Of a DNA stretch of 64,000 nucleotides, positions 13,879-23,699 are shown piece after piece; position 1 is the stretch's first letter; each line of letters starts with the position of its first letter. Below the pieces are notes generated by a model, which did no database searches, was not told where the DNA came from, and was given only the letters and a program-made list of their open reading frames with translations. Position numbers and translations under genes: made by a program. This DNA is from Prorocentrum cordatum. Its lineage: Eukaryota > Sar > Dinophyceae > Prorocentrales > Prorocentraceae. The stretch is taken from positions 423,024 through 487,023 of the forward strand of contig CAUYUJ010009524.1 in NCBI GenBank assembly GCA_963575745.1. Direction: 5' to 3'.

Positions 13879-14145
13879 CTCCTCCTCCTCCTCCTCCTCC
13901 TCCTCCTCCTCCTCCTCCTCCTCCTCCGCCTCTTCTTCCTCCTCTTCCTCCTCTTCCTCCTTTTCTTCCTCCTCCTCCTCCTCCTCCTCCTCCGCCTCCT
14001 CGCCCTCCTCATCCTCCTCCTCCTCCTCCGCCTCCTCCTCCTCCGCCTCCGCCTCCTCGTCGTCGTCATCATCCGCCTCGTCCTCCTCCTCCTCGTCCTC
14101 GTCCTCGTCCTCGTCCCCCTCCTTGTCTTCCTCTTCTTTTTCCGT
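13879..14145 (+). repeat. (TCC)n microsatellite
   Basis: TCC/TCT triplets with TCG interruptions toward 14080-14110. Poly-Pro, poly-Ser and poly-Glu frames over it are artefacts. Confidence 0.95.
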
Positions 14146-14189
14146 GGTGCTGATTGTCACGGTTGCGGGTTGCGGGGCTACTGGCGGTG

Positions 14190-15100
14190 TTGCTCTTAGT
14201 CGTTGACTCGGCGGTGGCGCTGCTGGTCGCCGTCGTGGTGGCGGCGTTGCTGGTCGCCGTTGCGGTGGTGGCGGTGCTGCTGGTGGTGCTGCTGGTCGCC
14301 GTCGTGTTGGTGGTCATGCAGGCCGCCGTCACGGTGGTGGCAGTGCCGTCGTCGTGGTGGTGGTAGTCGTCGTCGCGTTTGTGGTGGCAGTGCTGTTTGT
14401 CGCCGTAGTGGCGGAAGTGGTGCTGGTCGCCATCATGATGGTGGTGCTGCTGGTCACTATCGTGGTGGTGGTGCTGGTTGCCGTCGTGGTGCTGCGAGTC
14501 GTTGTCGCAGCGGCGTTGCTGGTCGCCGGCGCGATGCTCGTATAGTCGCCAGCGTGGTAGCGGAACTGCTGATGGCGAAGCTGCTGGTCGTCGTGGTGGT
14601 GGTGGTGGTGGTGGCACTCCCGGTCGTTGCCGTGCTGCGGGTGGTCGGTGTCGCGGTGGCGGTGCCGCTCGTGGTGGCGCAGCTGGTCGCAATGGTGCTG
14701 GTGCTGGTCACCGGCGTGGTGGTGGCGGCAATGGTCGCCGTCGGGGCGGTGGTGTTGCTGGTCGTCGCTGTGGTCTTGCTAGCCGCTGTCATGGTGGTAG
14801 TGGTGCGGCTGGCCGACATCAAGTTTGTGGTGCTGCTGGTCGCCGATGTAGTGTTGCTGGCCGCAGTTGTGGTGCTGGCGGTGCTGGTGGTGGTCCTGCT
14901 GGTCGCCATCGCGGTAGCGCTGCTGGTCGTAATCGTTGTGCCGCTTGTCGTAGTCGTCGTGGCGGTGGTGCTTGTGTTGGTCGCAGTCCTGCTGCTGGTC
15001 GTCGTTGTCGTGGTGGCGACGCTGCCGTTGGTGCTGGTCGTGGTGGTGGTGCTACTACTGCTGCTGGTGCTGCTGGTCGTCGTCGTGCTGGTGGCGCTGC
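14190..15100 (+). repeat. GGTGGTGCTGGTCGCCGT minisatellite, block 1
   Basis: Irregular units of GGTGCTGGTCGCCGTCGTG. The 359-codon Val/Leu-rich plus-strand frame (14203-15282) is the repeat read in one frame. The same unit recurs at 23.7-26.5 kb and 31.7-34.9 kb. Confidence 0.9.
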
Positions 15101-15644
15101 TTGAACAAATGTGGGCAAACGTTCAAACGATTAAATCAAGTTCCCGGGCCGGCCTGGTTGCCCCCACACTTGTGGAAGGGGAGAGCAGGCCGACGGAGGG
15201 CGGACAATCCCGGGCTGTTTGGGGGGCCAGGGGGGGCCCACGAGGCCGCCAAAACTTTGCAAACCATACCCTTGAAACATAAGGTGTTTTGACCTACTCT
15301 TCTCCCTCCTCCTCCTCCCTCCTCCTCCTCCTCCTCCTCCTCCTCCTCCTCCTCCTCCTCCTCCTCCTCCTCCTCCTCCTCCTCCTCGGTGCGCCAGGGC
15401 CCTCGGGTCCGAGGAGGGCCCCGGGGCGGCGGACCGCGAGCGGGCGACGCACCGCGGGCCGCGCCGCGCGCGCCCGCGCCCGCGCCCGCCGCCGCGGCGG
15501 GCCGGGCGCTCGCGGCCGCCTAGCGCCGCTGCTGCTCCGCCACCCGCTTCCGCCGCTCCTCCTCGGCGTTCCTCCTCCTTGGCCTCGCCTCTCCTCCTCG
15601 GCGCGCCTCCTCGGCGCCCCTTCCCCTCCTCGCGCTAGTGTTTT
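15101..15644. repeat. spacer with (CTC)n at 15297-15390
   Basis: Non-repetitive to 15296, then about 30 CTC triplets, then GC-rich sequence up to the 3' tail of LINE copy A. No gene seen. Confidence 0.8.
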
Positions 15645-16720
15645 CATTGCATTTCATTTCATACCGCTTGCGGCGACGTCCGGTCCGGCGCCCGCGCCCG
15701 CGGACGCGGACGCGCCGCGCCGTGCCGTCAGCCCCCGCGGCGGCTCACTCAGCCCTCACCTGGACGCCGCGAGCAGTGGAGAGAGCCGCTAGGTGGCCCC
15801 GGTTTGGTGGAGGTCTTTCTCTCCCCATCGTTGGCCCCCCAAAGAGTGTGAGTGCTCACCAGACCGGGCCGCCCATGGGCCCCGGCTCACACCGGGGGCG
15901 CCCATGCGTCGCCCCAGGGCCTGGTCAGCGGTGCAAGCGCAGGCATTTCGGGGGGACAGCAGAAGCAGCAAGCGACTGAGCTCCGCACCCTTCCCCGCAT
16001 GCCCTGGGGCCAACGGTCAGACATGGCGAGCGCATAGACCACAAGGCGAAAGGCAACCAATGGGTCCAAGGGATGCCGTGCACGCCCATTGCAACCCAGA
16101 GGTAGCACGAGGACAACAGACCGGCGGAAACCCGGTGAGACGGCCCGAAGAGACGGGGAACGGGGGCAGAAGACCCCGCAGGCACGGCCCGAGTGCGACC
16201 AAAATTGCCCTGTGGCCAGCAGAGCGGACTGGCCTGGCCTTGTCAGACCACCCGAGGAAAAAAGCACGAAGAGGGGGCGAGGGGGGGAAAGGGGAGGAAC
16301 GAAGCAGGGCACACTGACACGAGGCGCGGGGCTGTCCTGGCGCGTAGCAGGCGGCGGCAACCGGGGACCTGGCCGCTCACTGCGACTCACTCTGAGCCCG
16401 TGCCGGGTGGCTGACTTCACCTTACCTTTCCACACCACCCCCTGGGCAACGACGGGGGCCCTCCCCACCCACCGGGCCCTGCCCAGGTGCTGCGAACGCC
16501 CCTGGCGCCCCAGGGCGCGCAATGCAGAGGAGGCGGAGAAAAGAAAAACGGGGGCGGGAGCAGGGCTTTCCACCCGAACACCCAGAACTGGGCTCGACGC
16601 GGTGCACGCCCTTTGCACCCCAGAAGCGGCGCGCGGTCTACAGGCTGGCGGGAGCGAGGGGAGAGAGGCAGAACAGCAGCAGCGAGAGGAGAGAACGCAA
16701 GCCGTACGCGCTACCCCGGG

Positions 16721-17035
16721 TTACCCCAAGAGCGCCCTGCAAATCGCTACAGCAACATAGCGGACTTGTGCCACGCGCGTCTCTTCAGGCACCCCTTCCC
16801 TAAACAGTTGGAACAAAGCGAGGTCGCGCGCAGAGGGGGCAGGGGGAGCAATAGCCGGCCACGACGCTACCCGGTGACTATCTAAGGCGGGACACTGGAG
16901 GAGGGCGTGAGCCACGTCAACATCCTCAGCTCCGCACGCAGCACACCGCGCCAAGCGATGGGGCCGGATCGGGGTGCCCAGCACCGGGGAAGGCCAACAC
17001 CCAGACATGCGCACAACAGCCCAAAGCCGGACCAT
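16721..17035 (-). pseudogene. C-terminal zinc-finger segment of LINE copy A
   Basis: Encodes CAACGAEDVDVAHALLQCP: C-x2-C, then H and C, in a context typical of the region after the reverse transcriptase palm and thumb in non-LTR elements. It is upstream-open but separated from the RT frame by frame changes, so it is a remnant and not a separate gene. Confidence 0.7.
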
Positions 17036-17414
17036 TTGCCACGTGGGCGGGCCAAAATCAAGGTTCAGGAACTACGCGGGGCGCTGGGCAGGCGAGGACT
17101 GGAGACTAGAAAAAGGACGCTCGAGGGCAGGCAGAACCACAGGCCGCCTGCTGAAAAGCTGCCACGTCAGCCGCCGCCAGGGCAGGTCGAACAACACCGA
17201 GCTTATACTGCCTCAAACAGCCCTACCGCCCGCACAGCATCCAGAGGGTAAGCTTCCAATAGTTGGCCCTCAGTGACCTGGGGAGCGGGCGGAGAGAACG
17301 CCGCCATGTGAGAGAACACTTTTCTTGTCCAGGTGCTGACTGTTAGACCATCGGCGAGGGCCTACTTGGCGCGAGCAGGGTGCCCCTCCTGCTGGAGCTG
17401 AGCGCGGGCGAAGG

Positions 17415-18616
17415 TCATGATTGCGCGTTCCACCATTTTGCTCCCCAGCCGAAGGCGCCAGCCACATTGGGCAAGCACGGCCTCAGCTGGGACAGGGGGC
17501 CACAAGCGCAACCCAAGAGGCGGCGGGCCCATGCTGCCTGCATGGAATTAAGCTTCCACTGCGCACGTGCCGCGCAGAAGAGGAAGGGGGCAGGATACAG
17601 AATTGCCGACTCAACGCGGGCTGGCACCATGGCACAAGTGACAGGCAAGGCAAAGCCACCCGTCTCCCCCAAAAAGAGGACACTCTCAAAAAGACTGCGC
17701 CCCCTGGCCAAAGTTGCCTTCAACAGGGGAGCGAATGACAATTCATCGTCAAAAAGGACGCTCAATATTGCTTTTTCGGAGAGACCACAGGGCGCCCGAC
17801 ATCCCCCGGCGGGGCGCTGCCACACAGGGCAAGAGCCGCAGCCTTCCTTGAGCGGTAATTAAAACGCGCTCGGGTGCGGAAAGCGTATCGCGAGCAGGCT
17901 GACTCGGGCTCCGACGACGCGATCGCGCGCAGAGCGCCGGGGGAGGAGCACGCGACGGTCAAGTCGCCCACAAATGATAATGGAGGCAGACGCCACGCCC
18001 CCAACAGATCCATTAGGTACGCGCGGTCAGCTTCCGACGGCAGCCAGGTCGCCAACTCCCGGATCCTCGCGCAAGCGCCAGCGCGAGGCGGGTGCTCCGC
18101 AGCAGCCGCCGCCGCCGCCCCCGCAGCCGCCGCATGGAGTTCAGCTGACGCACTAACCATGGCCGGGCGGCCCTCCACCGGCGCTCCGAGAGGCACTCCG
18201 AGAGGCACCGCCAGACGAAAGTGCGGAGGAACCCATGCTGCCGATCCACACGGCAGCGTATGCGCCACCTCGTGGTGGAGCCACTTCAGCTGAGCGTTGA
18301 AAACTGGAACGCTAAACCGTCGACCTCGGGCAGCGCCGCCCCCGAGTTCAAAAGACGACGACGCGAGGCCCTGCAAAGCCACGAACTGGCGGTCGGAGGC
18401 AATGAAGTCATCTAGAAGCAACCAGTCGGTACCTCGCACTCCCGCCGAGTGGGCGTTGATGAGCATGGCCGGGTGGGACGCCACATCGAAGGCCCACTGC
18501 AGGTCAGTGACCGCCCAATAAATCGGCAGGCCCTGGGCCACTCGGCACTGGGCATGGAGGAGGAGGAGGGCAATTAGGAGAACCAACGGATCACCTACCC
18601 CACCCTGCTGGGCCAC
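17415..18616 (-). pseudogene. reverse transcriptase of LINE copy A, inactivated
   Basis: Palm motifs are easy to see: VTDLQWAFDVASH (motif A), RRFSVPVFNAQL (motif B) and motif C. Motif C reads FVGD at 17974-17963 where copy B has FVDD, so one catalytic Asp is changed to Gly by a single base. A 2-bp insertion near 17780 (TTTTTCGG against TTTCTG in copy B) shifts the frame after PVVS. The rest continues as AILSVLFDDELSF in 17825-17415. Either defect alone would destroy polymerase activity. Confidence 0.85.
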
Positions 18617-18663
18617 CCCACAATATGCCTCAAGCCGACGCCTCTTCCGGGAGGTTTAAAGGC

Positions 18664-21600
18664 TATCATTACATTTCATGTCATACCGCTTGCGGCGACG
18701 TCCGGACCGGCGCCCGCGCCCGCGGACGCGCCGCGCCGTGCCGTCAGCCCCCGCGGCGGCTCACTCAGCCCTCACCTGGACGCCGCGGGCAGTGGAGAGA
18801 GCCGCTAGGTGGCCACGGTTTGGTGGAGGCCTTTCACTCCCCATCGTTGGCCCCCCAAAGAGTGTGAGTGCTCGCCAGACCGGGCCGCCCATGGGCCCCG
18901 GCTCGCACCGGGAGCGCCCATGCGTCGCCCCAGGGCCTGGTCAGCGGTGCAAATGCAGGCGTCGCGGGGGGGCAGCTAGCAGGGGCAGCAAGCGACTGAG
19001 CTCCGCACCCTCCCCCGCATGCCCTGGGGCCAACGGTCAGACATGGCGAGCGCATAGACCACAAGGTGAAAGGCAACCAATGGGCCCAAGGGATGCCGTG
19101 CACGCCCATTGCAACCCAGAGGTAGCACGAGGTCAACAGACCGGCGGAAGCCCGGTGAGACGGCCCGGAACTCCGCGGGGCGCTGGGCAGGCGAGGACTG
19201 GAGACTAGAAAAAGGGCGCTCGAGGGCAGGCAGAACCACTGAGGCCGCCTGCTGAAAAGCTGCCAAGTCAGCCGCCACCAGGGCAGGTCGAACAACACCG
19301 AGCTTATATACTGCCTCAGAACAGCCCTACGTAACCCCGGGTCCGCCCGCACAGCATCCTGAGGGTAAGCTTCAAAGAGTTGGCACTCAGTGACCCGGGG
19401 GACGGGCGGAGAGAACGCCGCCATGTGTGAGGACACTTTTCTTGCCCAGGTGCTGACTGTTAGTCCATCAGCGAGGTCCAACATGGCGCGAGCAGGGTGC
19501 CCCTCCTGCTGGAGCTGAGCGCGGGCGAAGGCCATGAGTGTGCGTTCCACAATTTTTGTCACCAGCCGAAGGCGCCAGCCACATTGGGCAAGCACGACCT
19601 CAGCTGGGATAGGGGGGCCACAAGCGCAACCCAAGAGGCGGCGGGCCCATGCTGCCTGCATGGAATTAAGCTTCCACTGCGCACGTGCCGCGCAGAAGAG
19701 GAAGGGGGCAGGATGCAGAATTGCCGACTCAACGCGGGCTGGCACCATGGCACAAATGACAGGCAAGGCAAAGCCACCCGTCTCCCCCAAAAAGAAGACA
19801 CTCTCAAAAAGACTGCGCCCCCTGGCCAAAGTTGCCTTCAACAGGGAAGCGAATGACAATTCATCGTCAAAAAAGACGCCCAATATTGCTTTCTGAGAGA
19901 CCACAGGGCACCCAACATCCCCCGGCGGGGCGCTGCCACACAGGGCAAGAGCCGCGGTCTTCCCTGAGCCGTAATTAAAACGCGCTCGGGTGCGGAAAGC
20001 GTATCGCGAGCAGGCTGACTCGGGCTCCGACGACGCGATCGCGCGCAAAGCGCCGGGGGAGGAGCACGCGACGGTCAAGTCGTCCACAAATTGTAATGGA
20101 GGCAGATGCCACGCCCCCAACAGATCCATTAGGTACGCGCGGTCAGCTTCCGACGGCAGCCGGGTCGCCAACTCCCGGATCCTCGCGCAAGCGCCAGCGC
20201 GAGGTGGGTGCTCCGCAGCAGCCGCCGCCGCCGCCCCCGCAGCCGCCGCATGGAGTTCAGCCGACGCACAAACCATGGCCGGGCTGCCCTCCACCGGCGT
20301 TCCGAGAGGCACCGCCAGACGGAAGTGCAGAGGAACCCATGCTGCCGATCCACACGGCAGCTTATGCTCCACCTCGTGGTAGAGCCATTTCAGCTGAGCG
20401 TTGAAAACTGGAACGCTAAACCGCCGACCTTGGGCAGCGCCGCCCCCGAGTTCAAAAGACGACGACGCGAGGCCCTGCAAAGCCACGAATTGGCGGTCGG
20501 AGGCAATGAAGTCATCTAGAAGCAACCAGTCGGTACCTCGTACTCCCGCCGAGTGGGCGTCGATGAGCATGGCCAGGTGGGACGCCACATCGAAGGCCCA
20601 CTGCAGGTCAGTGACCGCTCAATAAATCGCCAGTCCCTGGGCCACTCGGCACTGGGCATGGAGGAGGAGGGCAAGTAGGAGAACCAACGGATCACCTACC
20701 CCACCCTGCTGGGCCACCCCACAATATGCCTCAAGCCGACGCCTATTCCGGGAGGTCCAAAGGCCATCCACCACCGATGCCATCACGGTGGAGATGGAGA
20801 TGGGCCGCAGGCAGTTGAGTTGACGTACCACGCGGGGCCCCGACTTATGCAGGGGTGAGATCTGACGGGCCGACCACAGATTGCTGGTGAGACCGCAGTG
20901 CCGAGAGATATTCGCCACTGCCCTTGTAAGCCGCCGGCCCATTGGCACAGGTGACTTCAGGGACGCATAACACCCCTTCAAAGCAGCCGACGTCGGCTTG
21001 AGAGCATCAAGCATGTCATCCACCTCGCGCATAGTGCACAACGGCTCCTGCGCGCCAAGCGGCGACGCTAATTCCGGGCCGCCCCCAGCAGCCCGGATGG
21101 ACGTGACCAGATCCCGCTGCGCGATGGCAGCGCCCTCGTCAAAAGGGAAGTCATTGCGGACTCGCGCAAAGAGGTCCTCCTCAATTCGCGCCAGCATGTC
21201 AGAGGGGTCAAGGGCCTGGCCTGTCTCAGCATCAACAAGGGCAATCTTGAACGCACGCTGTTCTGCGAAGACACGCGAAACGAACCGCTCCGCCGAGCCA
21301 GGGCCCTGCGCCCGCAAACGCGCATACTGCATTGCAACGCGGTGCCGTTGGGCCCACGCCGCATCAGCCGCCGCCCGCTTAAAGTCCTCATGCTTATCGA
21401 ATGCCTGCGGGTTAATCAGTTCCCTCGCGCTCCGCCGCTGGGCAACTCCCGCCACTACAGCTCGCGTGGCTCCCGCAGAATGGCCTAATAAAACGTACAC
21501 TGCATCCCGCGCCCAAGCAGCCGCGTCCACGAAAATGCGTCTTTCTGCCTTCGAGGCCCCACCTCCGAACCAGCATGGGCGCAGCCACGGTTCACCAATG

Positions 21601-22942
21601 AGGGATTCGACGGACACGGCATGTGAGTGCAGGAGTGGGGCCGCGCTATCAAGGGCCGCGTCCCACTGAGGCCCCGTGCGCCACGCAACCCTGCCGAAGC
21701 CAACGTCATACCGTGGCGGACAGGAGACATGCATTGACCACACCACATGGCTATGATCAGAAGAAACGCCCGGCGCCTCGAGCACATGGACTGGCTGCAC
21801 CTCCTGGTCGTTGGGCGCCAGCACCAGATCAATGCAGGTGCCAGAGGAATGCGTAGGCACCGGGGGGTTCCAGGCCAGGAGCTGAGCAGAACCCAACAGG
21901 GCTTCAATTGCACGGTCCTCAGCTGATGGGGCGCAATGCGCACACCTGCACCCTGGCTCATGCCGGAGGACCTGGGACAAGTGGATATTAGCATCGCCGC
22001 ACACGAGGAAAAGAGAGCTCGGATATCGCGCCCTAAGCTCCTGCAAGGAGTGCAGAATAAACAGCCATGTGTTTACATCGCCACCAGGAGCAGGATAGCA
22101 AGCACAAAAAACGAGGAGCGGCGTGACAGCAGACGCGCTGTCATCCCAAATAGCAAACCATTGAGCCCGCGGGCCAGACACTTCCGCAATCGGCCGCAGT
22201 GCACAAGAGAGCTCCGTGCGTACGAAAACACCAACGGCCCCCCACTCCGTCGAACGTACCCCCAGCCACACATACGGAAAGCCAGACGGGAGACGCGCGC
22301 CAGGCGGAAAGCGGGCACCTGGCAGCACGCAGATATCCACCCCGCGCGCTACAAGTGCGTGCCCCACGGCCTCCAGCCCCCAGTCCAACAACGCATCCGT
22401 GCCTAACGCAATGAAGCCCGTTCTGCCTGGGATGAGGATGGCAAAACACAAGGGGGGGCCGGGGTCCGGAGCAGGCGGGCTTCTCGCTGCGAAAGCTGAG
22501 GCTTCAGTCTCTGCAATGCATCCCGCATGTGGGGGCGCGATGGGGCGCTGGTGGGGGCCCGCCTCATGGAGGGGTGACGCGACCTCCTCCCTAATGAAAC
22601 GGCGGAGAGCATGCACGATGGTGGCGAGATGCTCGGCCGAGGGCCCCGCATTACTTACTAGCGCCGGCGGGGGGGCAGGAGCGCGCCCCTGCAGCGCCCG
22701 CGCGTCCTTCAAGGCCGCGGCACGCTCCAAGGGGCGGATCTCACTCCCCAACCACCGCGTGACCGCTGTGCGCAGGCTGTCCAAGGGCGCCGCCTCAGGT
22801 TCCATCGGGCCCCTAGCACTCGGGCACTCGGGGGCGGGTCCGCGCGGGCCGGGATATGTCACACTTGAGCCAAGGGCCGCGTGGAGTCGAACCCTGGCGG
22901 TTGGCGGCCCCCGCCAGTGCTCCAGCGGACTTGGGGCAGAGG
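18664..22942 (-). mobile_element. LINE-like retrotransposon, copy B, both ends present, internal deletion
   Basis: The 5' end near 22942 is defined by where homology with copy C (37334) stops. The 3' end abuts the truncated start of copy A. About 4.3 kb. It lacks the zinc-finger segment present in copy A, with the junction near 19165-19170. The order is 5' UTR, endonuclease, reverse transcriptase, tail. Confidence 0.85.
18834..22862 (-). pseudogene. APE-type endonuclease plus reverse transcriptase of LINE copy B, one in-frame stop
   Basis: One frame runs from about 22862 to 18834, broken only by TGA at 20621-20619, where copy A has TGG (IYWAVTD). Upstream of it: endonuclease/exonuclease/phosphatase signatures VCGDANIHL, CIDLVLAPND and SSDHSHVVW, then RT fingers SARQISPLHKSG and LNCLRPIS. 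Downstream: motif A DLQWAFD, motif B, and motif C FVDDLTVACSS at 20090-20079. The C-terminal zinc finger is missing through the internal deletion. Role: nick the target with the endonuclease and copy the element RNA there. The stop and the deletion argue that this copy is dead, although its catalytic motif is intact. Confidence 0.87.
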
Positions 22943-23203
22943 GAGATGGGATGAGATGGGTCGCAGGCAGTTGAGTTGACGCACCACGTGGGGCCCCGAC
23001 TTATGCAGGGGTGAGATCTGACGGGCCGACCACAGATTGCTGGTGAGACCGCAGTGCCGAGAGATATTCGCCACTGCCTTTGTAAGCCGCCGGCCCATTG
23101 GCACAGATGACTTCAGGGAAGCGTCACACCCCTTCAAAGCAGCCGACGTCGGCTTGAGAGCATCAAGCATGTCATCCACCTCGCGCATACTGTACAACGG
23201 CTT
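22940..23203 (-). mobile_element. LINE fragment D (RT fingers)
   Basis: About 260 bp nearly identical to 20795-21035 of copy B, encoding EVDDMLDALKPTSAALKG through LNCLRPIS. It abuts the 5' end of copy B and is bounded on the other side by a T10 run at 23203-23212. Confidence 0.8.
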
Positions 23204-23699
23204 TTTTTTTTCCTTACCCCAAGGCTGCCGCGTCCCCTTGCGGCCAGCGCGGACCCCCCGCGCGCCCACGGTGAGCGCGGGGCGGGGGCGCGCCCCGAAG
23301 GAGCGGGTGGTTTTCGGCCGAAGCCAGGGCAACCCCGAACCTCCCGCCAGCTAGCCGCCCCGCCGGGAGCCTCCCGCCCAGCTGCCCCAAGCCCCTCGGC
23401 GCCCCAGGAGCGCCCGGGGCGCCCTCGGCCAGCCGCCGCCGCCAGCCTGCGCCTTGTGCCGCGGCGCCCGGTCCGGGGCGCCCTGGGCCTGCCGCCGCTG
23501 GTCGCCGCGCCCGCCGCCGCAGGTCGCTGGGCAGAGGGTTGTGGCTTAGGAGGGCTGAATCCTCCCCCCTCTGCCCGTGGACGAACCTGCGGCGGCGCTG
23601 CGCCTCGCAGCGGTGCGTTCGCCCTCCGCGCCGCCGCGCTGCCTCGGGCCAGCGCCAGCGTCTCCTCCGCCGCCTCCGCCGCCGCCGCCGCCTCCTCCT
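23204..23699. other. GC-rich spacer, no gene seen
   Basis: Very GC-rich, open in several frames, no motif. It becomes the minisatellite at about 23700. Confidence 0.6.

Larger units (their letters stand above)
15645..18663 (-). mobile_element. LINE-like retrotransposon, copy A, 5'-truncated
   Basis: Homology to copy B runs along the minus strand from 18663 to 15645. It stops abruptly at its 5' end where the 3' tail of copy B begins. Both copies end with the same tail (TATGAAATGAAATGCAATG here). 5' truncation is typical of target-primed reverse transcription. Copy A keeps about 0.9 kb (around 16150-17070) that copy B lacks. Confidence 0.85.

Noticed and set aside
14203-15282. 359-codon Val/Leu-rich frame that looks like membrane segments
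   Set aside because: It is GGTGCTGGTCGTCGTG repeat translated as VVVLVA. Hydrophobicity is a by-product of the repeat.
17431-17446. ACCATTTTGCTC resembling the leader
   Set aside because: It lies inside LINE copy A on the antisense strand; copy B has ACAATTTTTGTC at the same place, so it is element sequence.
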